Shown here in pieces: positions 10,181-18,160 of a stretch of DNA of 64,000 bases. The stretch's first letter is position 1; each line of letters starts with the position of its first letter. This stretch comes from Aquisalimonas sp. 2447 (GTDB taxonomy: Bacteria; Pseudomonadota; Gammaproteobacteria; Nitrococcales; Aquisalimonadaceae): positions 1,022,501 through 1,086,500 of the forward strand of contig NZ_CP050695.1 of NCBI RefSeq assembly GCF_012044895.1, written 5' to 3'. The notes under the pieces were generated by a model. That model was not told the DNA's origin. It did no database searches and saw nothing but the letters and a program-made list of their open reading frames with translations. Both the position numbers and the translations under genes were made by a program.

Positions 10181-11353
10181 TTACCAGGACTCGGCGATGG
10201 GAACCAGATCGTGCTCCTGCAGTGCCTCGAAGCGCGCCGTCATCCAGCCCTCCTGGAACGCGTCGCGATCCGTCGGCGCATCTTCGATGTACCGTTCCCA
10301 GGCAGCCATCAGCACCTCCTGGCGCTTCAGGTTGTTCTCCTGATTTTCCTGGGCGGCGTCGGTCCAGACGCCGATTTCTTCGAAGTAACGGATTGCACCC
10401 TCGTGGTAAGGCACGAAGGCTTCCTCGAGGCCCTGGCGGTCCATGGCCCAGCCAATGGCGCCGGGAGCGTTGTCCTTGTACTGATCGTAGTGTCGATGCA
10501 TGGCTTTGACCATGTTGTAGACCAGGTCGGCGTCTTCCTCGTCCCGGGTTGCCAGCATGGGATAGGGCGAGGTGAACACCTCGATACCTTCGTCCGGATC
10601 GATGGTCGGACCGTCCGTTGCGACATGCGGCACATACCATGGCAGGCGCGCGCGAACCCGGTCGATGGCGTCCTGATCGTCATGCGGGAAGGTCACGAAA
10701 CGCAATCCCCGGGGCGAGGATTCGATGCGCAGGAACGGGGCCGAGTTGCAGGAGCCGCCGACGGCGTCGGCGCGGTTTTCGATCACCGCCTCGATGGAGG
10801 CGCCATAGCCGCCAACATCAACCCGTTCGACGTCATCCCAGGTGAGATCCGCATAGGAGAGCAAGGCGCGGGTGGCGTTGTTGAGTGACGGCGCGCCCTG
10901 TACCCAGGTGACCCGCTTGCCTTCCAGGTCGGCCGCGGTCTCGATGCCCGCATCGGCACCGGTGGCCATGGTGAACGAACAGCCATCGGAGATGTTCCAC
11001 ATGGCGATGCGCAGTGGTTGCGGCCCCCAGTTGACTTCACCGAAATTGAGCATGCCTTCCTGGGCGTACACAGCTTCGGACCCCCCGGCGGAGAAGTTCA
11101 CGCGCCCCGAACGTAGCGGCGAAAGGCGCGATACGTCGTTCCGACCCGGAATCACGCGCAGGTTGGTGCCGTATTCATTCTGGAGAATGCTGCCGATGGC
11201 AACGGACTGGGCGTAACCGGAGGTGCCTGTGGGGTAGGCGGACCAGACCACCGTGCCCGGGAGTTCGATGTCTTGAGCCTGGACGTTGGCTGCCAGGGCG
11301 GCGGCGGCAATGCCGCCGAGGGCGCCCAGGGTGACGCGATAGGTAGATTGCAT
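10181..11353 (-). CDS. TAXI-family TRAP solute receptor, paralogue 1
   Basis: Periplasmic receptor of the TAXI (TRAP-associated extracytoplasmic immunogenic) family, 390 aa. The signal peptide covers about residues 1-26 (cleavage after VQA). The mature start, PGTVVWSAYPTGTSGYAQSV, binds ligand in this family; PGRNDVSRLSPLRSG and FSAGGSEAV follow near residues 70-95. It is clearly paralogous to the two receptors upstream and is the one adjacent to the permease. Its promoter region carries a predicted IclR-type operator (11511-11527) and a TTGACC promoter, and the preceding gene ends in a strong terminator, so it is expressed as a separate unit. Confidence 0.92.
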   Translation of the reverse strand: MQSTYRVTLGALGGIAAAALAANVQAQDIELPGTVVWSAYPTGTSGYAQSVAIGSILQNEYGTNLRVIPGRNDVSRLSPLRSGRVNFSAGGSEAVYAQEGMLNFGEVNWGPQPLRIAMWNISDGCSFTMATGADAGIETAADLEGKRVTWVQGAPSLNNATRALLSYADLTWDDVERVDVGGYGASIEAVIENRADAVGGSCNSAPFLRIESSPRGLRFVTFPHDDQDAIDRVRARLPWYVPHVATDGPTIDPDEGIEVFTSPYPMLATRDEEDADLVYNMVKAMHRHYDQYKDNAPGAIGWAMDRQGLEEAFVPYHEGAIRYFEEIGVWTDAAQENQENNLKRQEVLMAAWERYIEDAPTDRDAFQEGWMTARFEALQEHDLVPIAESW

Positions 11354-11476
11354 GGTTGCATGTTCTCCTGCGGCCGGACCGACGGGCCGGCATTTCTGTT
11401 ATCGCCAGCCCTGGCCCCAACCTTCATCGCCAACGGCGTGACGACGCGGTACACACCCTTCCCTTGGTAGCCGGGA

Positions 11477-11505
11477 ACGATGGCATGAACGCGCCCCGCG
11501 GTCAA
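11477..11505 (-). promoter_or_regulatory. Predicted promoter of TAXI receptor 1
   Basis: On the minus strand: TTGACC (-35, 11500-11505), a 17-bp spacer, then TG-C-CATCGT, an extended -10 with a weak hexamer. The same arrangement is found at receptor 2 (12913-12941), with the same 5-bp distance from the upstream palindrome. Repetition in two places is the main support. Confidence 0.55.
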
Positions 11506-11510
11506 TATTT

Positions 11511-11527
11511 TCGGAATGGAGTTTCGC
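11511..11527. promoter_or_regulatory. Predicted IclR-family operator upstream of TAXI receptor 1
   Basis: Imperfect 17-bp palindrome TCGGAATGGAGTTTCGC. It matches the site at 12947-12963 at most positions and the reverse complement of the site at 17154-17170. It ends 5 bp upstream of the -35 hexamer, a position typical of activation. Confidence 0.6.
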
Positions 11528-11549
11528 AGTGCAGAACAATAAAAATGAG

Positions 11550-11585
11550 ATGGCGTCGTGCCCTGGCGCAGCGGCACGACGCCAT
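11550..11585 (-). terminator. Intrinsic terminator of TAXI receptor 2
   Basis: Perfect 13-bp stem (ATGGCGTCGTGCC, loop of 10) about 30 bp past the stop of receptor 2, followed on the minus strand by CTCATTTTTATTG. Strong Rho-independent terminator separating receptors 2 and 1. Confidence 0.88.
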
Positions 11586-11617
11586 TCACTGGCGCACCCC
11601 CGCGGAGTGCAGGCGTA

Positions 11618-12796
11618 TTACCAGAATGAGCGCAGCGTCGGCAGATCCGCCTCTTCCAGGGCGTTATGCCGTGTCTCCATCCATGCCTCCTCGAATTCGT
11701 CCTGGTCCGTGGGCGCATCTGCCATGTGGTCCTCCCATGCCTCTGCGAGCACCTCCTGGCGTTTCAGGTTCTGTTCATGGTGCTCCTGGGCTTCATCGTC
11801 CCACAGGCCGATTTCCTCGAAGTAGCGGATAGCACCCTCATGGAACGGCATTGGCATGCTGGTGAGTTCCATGCGCTCCACCTCCCAGCCTTCGGCACCG
11901 GGGGCATTCTCACGGTACTCCTCGTAGTGCTGATGCATGGCCTTGGTCATGTTGTAGGCCAGGTCCTCGTCCGTGTCATCCATGCCGATGAGCATCGGGT
12001 AGGGCCCCGTGACCACCTCAATCGACTCATCGGAGTCCATGCCCACGTTACGGGTGCTCTCGTGGGGGACCAGCCAACTGGCGTACTGGGAGATCCGTTC
12101 CAGGCCCGCCTCGTTCTCATGAGGGAACTCGGGGAAGTTCAGCCCACGCGGGGAGGCGTTGATCCGCTCGAACGGCGCAGAATCACAGGAGCCGCCCATG
12201 GCATCGATGCGACCTTCGAGGATGCCTTCGACCGCGCCCATGTAGCCACCGACTTCGACGCGTTCCACGTCGTCCCAGGTGAGGTCCGCATAGGACAGGA
12301 GATACTCAAGTCCGTAGTTCAGCGTCGGCGCGCCCTGGACCCAGGCGACGCGCTTGCCTTCCATGTCCGCAACCTCGTCGATGCCCGCATCGTCCGCCGC
12401 GGTGATGGTGAACGAGCAGGCATCGGAGATGGCCCACATGAGGACCCGGGTGGATTGTGGCCCCCAAGACTGCTGGGCGAAGTTGAACTGGGCCTCCTGT
12501 GCCGCCACGGCCTCGGTGCCGCCCGCGGAGAAGTCGGCTCGGCCGCGGCGCAGGGGTTCCAGGCGCGAGACGTCGTTGCGCCCGGGGACAACACGCAGGT
12601 TGGTGTCGTATTCGTTCTGCAGGATCTGTCCGACGGCGACGGACTGGGCATAACCGGTGGTGCCGGTGGGGTAGGCGGACCAGACCAGGGTGCCGGGCAG
12701 GTCGACATCAGCGGCGTTGACATTGGTAATCAGGGCCAGGGCGGCTGCGGAGCCACCAATAACGCCTGTGGTGGCGCGGGAATAGGGCTTACGCAT
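11618..12796 (-). CDS. TAXI-family TRAP solute receptor, paralogue 2
   Basis: Second TAXI receptor, 392 aa, same layout as its neighbours. The signal peptide spans about residues 1-28 (cleavage after VNA), then PGTLVWSAYPTGTTGYAQSV, PGRNDVSRLEPLRRG and FSAGGTEAV. The rest, for example the AWVQGAPTLNYG and EVGGYMGAVEGILEGR segments, aligns residue for residue with paralogues 1 and 3. The C-terminal half is notably acidic (DSDESIEV, DDTDEDLAYN). It has its own operator/promoter (12913-12972) and terminator, so it is a monocistronic unit without a permease; it presumably shares the single fused permease downstream. Confidence 0.92.
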   Translation of the reverse strand: MRKPYSRATTGVIGGSAAALALITNVNAADVDLPGTLVWSAYPTGTTGYAQSVAVGQILQNEYDTNLRVVPGRNDVSRLEPLRRGRADFSAGGTEAVAAQEAQFNFAQQSWGPQSTRVLMWAISDACSFTITAADDAGIDEVADMEGKRVAWVQGAPTLNYGLEYLLSYADLTWDDVERVEVGGYMGAVEGILEGRIDAMGGSCDSAPFERINASPRGLNFPEFPHENEAGLERISQYASWLVPHESTRNVGMDSDESIEVVTGPYPMLIGMDDTDEDLAYNMTKAMHQHYEEYRENAPGAEGWEVERMELTSMPMPFHEGAIRYFEEIGLWDDEAQEHHEQNLKRQEVLAEAWEDHMADAPTDQDEFEEAWMETRHNALEEADLPTLRSFW

Positions 12797-12912
12797 GCGT
12801 TGTTCTCCTCCGTGCGGATTGTGTAGACGATTCGTCGGCGAGCCTGTTCTGACTCTCCGTCATGCCGTGAGCCTCTAGCGGGCTTTTGGCTCAAGCGCCT
12901 CCACGCTGTCGA

Positions 12913-12941
12913 AACATCGCATGTGCGACAGCCCGGGTCAA
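12913..12941 (-). promoter_or_regulatory. Predicted promoter of TAXI receptor 2
   Basis: Minus strand TTGACC (12936-12941), 17-bp spacer, extended -10 TG-C-GATGTT. It has the same -35, spacer and TGC extension as the promoter at 11477-11505. Confidence 0.55.
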
Positions 12942-12946
12942 CGATT

Positions 12947-12972
12947 GCGGAATGTAGTTCCGCTAAGCGGAA
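12947..12972. promoter_or_regulatory. Predicted IclR-family operator, three half-sites
   Basis: GCGGAATGTAGTTCCGC (12947-12963) is a 17-bp palindrome with perfect 6-bp ends. It overlaps TTCCGCTAAGCGGAA (12958-12972), so three GCGGAA half-sites stand in alternating orientation. The first palindrome ends 5 bp from the -35. Confidence 0.65.
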
Positions 12973-13106
12973 TTTCGGGGTCATTTCAAAGGGGGCGGGG
13001 CGCCACAGCGGGCGAGGAGGGGACGATGCAAGGCAGGGGTGTCGGAACGGCCAAAGCCCTCTGCCCAAAAGCCGCGATGGCTGGGCATGGATGGCTGTAC
13101 CGAGCG

Positions 13107-13133
13107 CGCGGGGCGCCCGCAGGGCGCCCCGCG
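13107..13133 (-). terminator. GC-rich stem-loop after TAXI receptor 3
   Basis: Perfect 12-bp stem CGCGGGGCGCCC with loop GCA, 8 bp after the receptor 3 stop. It has no T-run, so it may stabilise the 3' end as much as terminate. Confidence 0.6.
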
Positions 13134-13141
13134 ACATTGCT

Positions 13142-14326
13142 TCAGTCGATCCAGTTGGAGTTCAGGGCGTCAAAGCCGTGCTCTTCCAGCGCATCCTTGC
13201 GGACCTGCATCCAGCCGTAGGCGAACTCGCCGCGATCAGCCGGAGACTCTTCGAGATACCCCTCCCAGGCCGCCTTCAGCACTTCCTGGCGTTCCAGGGC
13301 GCGCTCGTGGTTCTCCTGGGCTTCATCCGTCCAGATGCCGATTTCCTCGTAGTAGCGGATGGCACCTTCGTGGAACGGCACCGGGATGCTGGCCAGCTCC
13401 ATGCGTTCCGGCTCCCAGCCTTCGGCACCCGGGGCACTGTCGCGGAATGCATCATGGTTCTCGTGGATCGCCTTGACCATGTTGTAGACCATGTCCGCAT
13501 CGGTGTCCGGCATGGTGATCAGCTTGGGATACGGGGTGGTGAGCACCTCGATCTCTGCGTCGGAGTCCATGCCGATGTTCTTCGTGCTGCGGTGTGGTAC
13601 GAACCACGGTGCGGTTGAATTGACCCGACCGATGGCTTCCTCGTCATCGTGGGGGAACTCCACGAAGTTCAGGCCACGCGGGGAGGCGTTGATGCGCATG
13701 AACGGCGCGGAATTGCAGGAGCCGCCCATAGCGTCGGCACGGCCGTCGATGATGGATTCCACCGCCGCCATGTAACCACCCACTTCAACCCGTTCGACAT
13801 CATCCCAGCCCAGGTTGGCGTAGTTGAGCAGATATTCAACGCCGAAGTTCAGGCTGGGCGCACCCTGCACATAGATCACGCGCTTGCCTTCCAGGTCGTT
13901 CGCAGTTTCGATGCCCGCGTCCTCGGCGGCCGCGATGGTAAAGGAGCAGGAATCCGCCACGGCCCACATCACGCTGCGGATGGGCTGCGGCCCCCAGTGA
14001 CGCTCGCCGAACTGGAACTGGGCGTCCTGGGCAGACACGGACTCCGTGCCGCCGGCGGAGAAGTCGGCGCGGCCGCGACGCAGCGGCTCCAGGCGGGAGA
14101 CATCGTTACGGCCGGGGATGACCCGCAGGTTCGTGCCGTGCTTGTCCTGCAGGACCTGGCCGATACCCACTGCCTGGCTGTAGCCGCTGCTGCCGGTGGG
14201 GTAAGCGGACCAGATAATGGTGCCGGGCAGCTCGGTGTCGGCAGCCGCGATCCCGGAGCCCAGGGCCAGGGCAAAACCGGCGGCTGTCGCGGTTGTGGCC
14301 TTTAACATATTGTTTTTCGTACTCAT
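13142..14326 (-). CDS. TAXI-family TRAP solute receptor, paralogue 3
   Basis: Third TAXI receptor, 394 aa. I chose the ATG at 14326 over one 18 bp upstream because a GGAGG lies 9 bases before it (gtggaggacatcgctg). The signal peptide is KATTATAAGFALALGSGIAAA, and the mature protein opens PGTIIWSAYPTGSSGYSQAV. Family motifs PGRNDVSRLEPLRRG and FSAGGTESV are present. It is closer to paralogue 2 than to paralogue 1 by eye (shared NASPRGLNF, EVGGYMAAVE). It follows the CoA ligase gene with a 103-bp gap containing two hairpins, so it may be the distal gene of an SDR-ligase-receptor transcript. Confidence 0.92.
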   Translation of the reverse strand: MSTKNNMLKATTATAAGFALALGSGIAAADTELPGTIIWSAYPTGSSGYSQAVGIGQVLQDKHGTNLRVIPGRNDVSRLEPLRRGRADFSAGGTESVSAQDAQFQFGERHWGPQPIRSVMWAVADSCSFTIAAAEDAGIETANDLEGKRVIYVQGAPSLNFGVEYLLNYANLGWDDVERVEVGGYMAAVESIIDGRADAMGGSCNSAPFMRINASPRGLNFVEFPHDDEEAIGRVNSTAPWFVPHRSTKNIGMDSDAEIEVLTTPYPKLITMPDTDADMVYNMVKAIHENHDAFRDSAPGAEGWEPERMELASIPVPFHEGAIRYYEEIGIWTDEAQENHERALERQEVLKAAWEGYLEESPADRGEFAYGWMQVRKDALEEHGFDALNSNWID

Positions 14327-14369
14327 CAGCGATGTCCTCCACAAGGGTGTCGCATTTCAATTGCCAAGT

Positions 14370-14415
14370 GCATCCGTTCGCGGATGCGATTTCTCACAGT
14401 GCCTTCCGGGCACTG
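14370..14415. terminator. Two hairpins between CoA ligase and TAXI receptor 3
   Basis: GCATCCG-TTCG-CGGATGC (14370-14387) and CAGTGCC-TTCCG-GGCACTG (14397-14415). The second lies 15 bp past the ligase stop on the minus strand. No clear T-run, so they could attenuate or protect the message rather than end it. Confidence 0.5.
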
Positions 14416-14429
14416 TTCCTTGCCGGGCG

Positions 14430-16103
14430 TCAACCAGCCTGGTTGCGCTCGGCCTCCTGCAGCTCCCGCCACAGGAGTTTGCCGGTACCGGACCGGGGGA
14501 GCCGATCGGTGAACTCAACGTAGCGCGGCACCTTGTAGGCAGCCATGTGCTCACGCGCCCATTCGATGATTGTCTGGTCGCTGGTCTGGGCCTGTGCGTC
14601 CGGGTGCAGTACCACCACGGCCTTCACGGTTTCCCCCCGTTTGGGGTCCGGTGTCGCGATGACGCAGACCTCCTGGATCGCCGGATGTCCGTAGAGCATG
14701 GATTCCACCTCCGACGGCCACACCTTGAAGCCCGAGGCGTTGATCATGCGCTTGAGGCGGTCGACCATGAAGAAGTAGCCGTCCTCGTCGTAGTAGCCGA
14801 GATCGCCACTGCGCAGGAAGCGTTTACCGTCGATCTCCATGAAGGTCTCGGTGGTGGCTTCCGGGTTGTTCCAGTACTCGCGCATGATCTGCGGGCCGTG
14901 CATGACGATTTCGCCCACTTCGCCAACGTCCTTTTCTTCCAGGTTTTCCGGGTCGATCACGCGACTGTCCACGTCGAATACCGGGATGCCCAGGCATTGA
15001 CGCTTGGGTTGCTGCGGCGGATTGACGTGGGTCTGGGCAATGGTCTCGGACATGCCGTAGCCCTCGACGTACGACAGCCCGGTGAGGTCATTGAGCTTCG
15101 CCGCCACTGCCTCCGGCATGGCTGCGCCGCCACCGCCAACGGCCTGGAGGCTGGAAATGTCGTATTTGTGCAGATCGGGGTTGTTGAGGAAGTCCACCGC
15201 CATGGTGGTGATGTTGCGCCAGTGGGTCACGCGGTAGTGCTGGATGAGTTCCACGGCAGTGTTACGGTCCCACCGCGTCATCACCACCGTGGTGGCGCCG
15301 GCATACAGCGGGCCGTTCAGAGAGCTCTGCATGCCGGTGACATGGAAGAACGGCAGCGTCGCCAGATTGACGTGGTCGACCTGCATCGGGTTCCACAGGA
15401 TGCCGCCCTGGGCCGTGGCCATCACCGAGCGGTGGGTGTGCACGCAGCCCTTGGGGCGACCGGTGCTGCCTGAGGTGTAGGGGATCACCGCCATGTCCTG
15501 CGGTCCCACCCGGACCGGTTCGAGGGTCAGGCCTGCGCCTGCGCGGATGGCCTCGGACCAGCTCACCGCGGATGGACTGTCTGGTGTCTGTTCCTGCAAA
15601 CGCACCACGTCGGGCAGGGGGACGCCGATGTCTCCCGTGACATAGGCGCCGTAAGCGGCGACTGCGGCGTGGTCAAGACTGCCGTCGTCGAGAAGCGGCT
15701 CGACATACTGGTAGAGCTCCTGGCCGCAGAGGATCACCCGGGCGCCGCTGTCCGCGTTGTAGTGTCGCAGTTCGTCGGTCAGGTTCATCGGGTTGGCGGG
15801 CACCACCACGGCACCGGCGGTGAGAATTCCGTAGTAGCCGATGATGTACTGTGGGCTGTTCTGCATGTAGAGGATGACTCGATCACCCTTGCTGACCCCG
15901 CAGTAGTGCCGGAGCCAGTTGGACACGGCGTCGGTCTCCTGCTTGAGGCGGCCGAAGCTCAGCTCGCCACCGTAGAAAGCGATAGCGGTCTTGTCGGGGA
16001 AGCGTTGCGCATTCACCTCCAGGTTGTACTGCAGGCTGGTTGCCGCCACGGTCATGGTTTGGGGCACGCCTTCGGGCCAGACGCGCAGATGCCGGTCGAA
16101 CAT
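14430..16103 (-). CDS. Medium/long-chain acyl-CoA ligase (AMP-forming)
   Basis: Adenylate-forming CoA ligase, 557 aa, of the AlkK/medium-chain type. The P-loop motif IPYTSGSTGRPKGCVHTH is near residue 205, followed by GYGMSETIAQTH near 330 and RSGDLGYYDEDGYFFMVDRLKRM near 430. The terminal catalytic Lys is in RSGTGKLLWRELQ near 540. It lies 25 bp downstream of an SDR gene on the same strand, so the two are probably co-transcribed under the IclR-type operators. Presumed role: CoA activation of the acid brought in by the TRAP system. A second, unrelated acyl-CoA synthetase sits at 4702-6525. Confidence 0.88.
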   Translation of the reverse strand: MFDRHLRVWPEGVPQTMTVAATSLQYNLEVNAQRFPDKTAIAFYGGELSFGRLKQETDAVSNWLRHYCGVSKGDRVILYMQNSPQYIIGYYGILTAGAVVVPANPMNLTDELRHYNADSGARVILCGQELYQYVEPLLDDGSLDHAAVAAYGAYVTGDIGVPLPDVVRLQEQTPDSPSAVSWSEAIRAGAGLTLEPVRVGPQDMAVIPYTSGSTGRPKGCVHTHRSVMATAQGGILWNPMQVDHVNLATLPFFHVTGMQSSLNGPLYAGATTVVMTRWDRNTAVELIQHYRVTHWRNITTMAVDFLNNPDLHKYDISSLQAVGGGGAAMPEAVAAKLNDLTGLSYVEGYGMSETIAQTHVNPPQQPKRQCLGIPVFDVDSRVIDPENLEEKDVGEVGEIVMHGPQIMREYWNNPEATTETFMEIDGKRFLRSGDLGYYDEDGYFFMVDRLKRMINASGFKVWPSEVESMLYGHPAIQEVCVIATPDPKRGETVKAVVVLHPDAQAQTSDQTIIEWAREHMAAYKVPRYVEFTDRLPRSGTGKLLWRELQEAERNQAG

Positions 16104-16128
16104 GAATCTCCTCCGCGCCGCGGCTTGA

Positions 16129-16923
16129 CTAGACCTTCATGCCGGGCATGTTCAGGGATGCAGTATTGCCGCCGTCCACCGCCAGCGCCTGGCCGGTGAT
16201 GAAGCTTGCATCATCACTGGCCAGGAACAAGATGGCGGCGGCCAGCTCTTCCGGCCGTCCATAGCGACGCAGCTCGCAGCGGGCACCGAGCTTGTCCTCC
16301 TTGCCCCGCTCACGGGCGTAGTCGAATACCCGTTTGGTCATGCCGGTCTCGGTGAGACCGGGGCAGACCGCGTTGACGCGCACACCGAACTCGCCGAGAT
16401 CGCAGGCGCTGGTCTGAGTCAGGTTGATCACCGCGGCCTTGGACGCGCTGTACGGGTTGCCGCCGGCGCCGGCGCGGATTCCCGCCACGGAGGCAGTATT
16501 GACGATGGCGCCGGCGCCCTGCTCGCGCATGACGCGACCGGCGTACTTGGTGCCGAACATGGCGCCGAGCAGGTTCACGTCCAGCACCCGTCGCCATGTG
16601 TCCGCCTCGTCCTCCATGACCGGGCCGTAACCGCCGCCGGTGATGCCGGCGTTATTGCACATGATGTCCAGGCGCCCGTACTGCTGACAGGCGGCGTCGA
16701 TCAGGTCGGCGACTTCCTGTTCGTTGGCGACGTTGACGGTCCGTGCCACTACCTCTGCGCCGGTCTCGGCGACCTGTCGTCGTGTTTCCTCGAGATTGGT
16801 CTCGTCAATATCTGCGATCATCAGGCGCGCGCCCTCACGGGCGAAGCGGACTGCCGTAGCGCGGCCGATGCCGCTGCCCGCGCCGGTGATGACGGCGACA
16901 CGATCTGGAATGGATGTTGTCAT
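16129..16923 (-). CDS. SDR-family oxidoreductase (FabG-like)
   Basis: Classical short-chain dehydrogenase/reductase, 264 aa. It has the cofactor motif TGAGSGIGRA at residues 12-21, an aspartate at the end of beta-2 (IADIDE), favouring NAD(H), NNAG near residue 91, catalytic Ser in NTASVAG and the YSASK pair near residues 158-162. It probably oxidises a hydroxyacyl-CoA or alcohol intermediate of the pathway served by the neighbouring ligase. First gene of the minus-strand run and divergent from the IclR regulator; the shared 396-bp upstream space holds two predicted operators. Confidence 0.88.
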   Translation of the reverse strand: MTTSIPDRVAVITGAGSGIGRATAVRFAREGARLMIADIDETNLEETRRQVAETGAEVVARTVNVANEQEVADLIDAACQQYGRLDIMCNNAGITGGGYGPVMEDEADTWRRVLDVNLLGAMFGTKYAGRVMREQGAGAIVNTASVAGIRAGAGGNPYSASKAAVINLTQTSACDLGEFGVRVNAVCPGLTETGMTKRVFDYARERGKEDKLGARCELRRYGRPEELAAAILFLASDDASFITGQALAVDGGNTASLNMPGMKV

Positions 16924-17114
16924 GGAGGTACGGTCCCGCAGTCATGTGTTTCACTACCGCTCCCGACGCGAGGGAAGGGCCGGGGGCGCGAAACTTGTTT
17001 TTTGCCGCCTCGAGGGCGGGAGGCACTTCCGTCGGCGCGGGCGGCGCCCCCGCCGGGACGATCACTTTTCAGGAAACGTTACACCCTCGAGCGGTTTTCG
17101 ACAACTGGACTTTT

Positions 17115-17131
17115 ATTCCGCATGGCGGAAT
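17115..17131. promoter_or_regulatory. Predicted IclR-family operator (TTCCGC-N3-GCGGAA)
   Basis: ATTCCGCATGGCGGAAT is a perfect 7-bp palindrome with a 3-bp centre. The half-site and spacing match TTCCGCTAAGCGGAA at 12958-12972. It sits between the divergent SDR and regulator genes. Confidence 0.6.
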
Positions 17132-17153
17132 GATACCTGCAGTAGAGGAGAAC

Positions 17154-17170
17154 GCGAAACGCAGTTCCGC
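17154..17170. promoter_or_regulatory. Predicted IclR-family operator (17-bp type)
   Basis: GCGAAACGCAGTTCCGC, whose reverse complement GCGGAACTGCGTTTCGC has the same outer hexamers as the sites at 11511 and 12947. It lies 23 bp from the first palindrome on the regulator side, suggesting autoregulation. Confidence 0.6.
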
Positions 17171-17319
17171 ACTGTGGACGCGTGTTCGGGGCAAGGTGCT
17201 ACCATGCGTTCCTGGAGGAGCCCGCCAGACAACAATAAGCGGGGAGCAATCCCGGTGTATAACGCGGTCGGAGCCTCGCGGCCCTGGTGAGCGAGGCGAG
17301 AGGGAATGGACGAGAGATC

Positions 17320-18147
17320 ATGCGACAGAAACCCGTAGCGCTGGTGGATTTCAGCGCCCATGAGCAGGATGGCAAGAAGGACCGCAACTTCGTCATGGCT
17401 CTGGCGCGGGGGCTGGAGATCCTCCGTGCCTTCCGGCCGTCGGATGGATTACTGAGCAACCAGGAAATCGCTGCCCGCACCGGGATTCCCAAGCCAACGG
17501 TCTCCCGGCTCACCTATACGCTCACCAAACTCGGTTACCTGAGTTATTCGGAGCGCCTGGAGCGCTACCAACTCGGTACCGGGGTGCTGGCCCTGGGCTA
17601 TTCCAGCCTGGCCAGCATGGGCATTCGGCAGGTCGGGCGGCCGCTCATGCAGGAATTTGCCGACGATACCGGAGCGTCCGTCTCCCTGGGCAGCCGCGAC
17701 CGGCTGAGCATGGTCTACCTGGAGAACTGCCACGGCCAGGGCGCGCTGACGCTGCGCCTGCAGGTGGGCTCGCGGGTTCCCGTGGCCACCACCGCCATGG
17801 GGCGCGCATTCCTGGCGGCCCTGCCGGAGGCGGAGCGGGAGTACCTGCTGGATCATATTCGCCGCAAGGATGAACAGGCCTGGCCCCGCGTGCGCCAGGG
17901 GATCGAGCAGGCGGTGGCGGATTACCAGGAAAAGGGCTACTGCATCTCTGCCGGAGACTGGGAGCGGGACGTCAACGCTGTTGGCGTGCCCCTGGTGCTG
18001 GATGACGGCTCCGACGTAATGGCATTCAACGCCGGCGGCCCGTCGTTCCGGCTGCCGCGGGAGGAACTGGACCGGCACCTGGGGCCGCGGCTGGTTAACC
18101 TGGTGCGAACCGTGGAATCACGTCTGTCGTCCGGCGGCGCCCAGTAG
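17320..18147 (+). CDS. IclR-family transcriptional regulator
   Basis: DNA-binding regulator, 275 aa from the ATG at 17320; a GTG at 17287 would add 11 residues but has no ribosome site. The N-terminal winged helix-turn-helix (LSNQEIAARTGIPKPTVSRL, about residues 45-64) is followed by the IclR effector domain (GSRDRLSMVYLENCHG, VPVATTAMGRAFLAALP, and a C-terminal AGDWERDVNAVGVPL ligand-pocket segment). It is transcribed away from the SDR/ligase/TAXI block, whose promoters share a palindrome with its own upstream region, so it is the likely local regulator. Operators upstream of -35 hexamers favour activation. The effector is unknown. Confidence 0.9.
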   Translation: MRQKPVALVDFSAHEQDGKKDRNFVMALARGLEILRAFRPSDGLLSNQEIAARTGIPKPTVSRLTYTLTKLGYLSYSERLERYQLGTGVLALGYSSLASMGIRQVGRPLMQEFADDTGASVSLGSRDRLSMVYLENCHGQGALTLRLQVGSRVPVATTAMGRAFLAALPEAEREYLLDHIRRKDEQAWPRVRQGIEQAVADYQEKGYCISAGDWERDVNAVGVPLVLDDGSDVMAFNAGGPSFRLPREELDRHLGPRLVNLVRTVESRLSSGGAQ

Positions 18148-18160
18148 CCACCTGAAGGCG

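Larger units (their letters stand above)
12797..13141. other. Intergenic control region between TAXI receptors 3 and 2
   Basis: 345 bp without a gene. It contains, in minus-strand order, the stem-loop ending receptor 3 (13107-13133), a stretch without recognisable signals, the three-half-site operator (12947-12972), a promoter (12913-12941) and the leader of receptor 2, with the ribosome site ACGGAGGAGAAC 6 bp before its ATG. Confidence 0.7.
16924..17319. other. Divergent control region between SDR and iclR-type regulator
   Basis: 396 bp without a gene. It contains the palindrome ATTCCGCATGGCGGAAT (17115-17131) and the site at 17154-17170. A possible minus-strand promoter, TTGTCG with 17 bp to TAACGT, lies about 10 bp downstream of the first site toward the SDR. 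The rest, including a GC-rich run at 16975-17060, shows no recognisable signal. Confidence 0.6.

Noticed and set aside
11354-11617. Sigma-54 promoter at the TAXI genes
   Set aside because: No GG-N10-GC pair at -24/-12 in a suitable position. A repeated TTGACC with extended -10 explains both TAXI promoters better.
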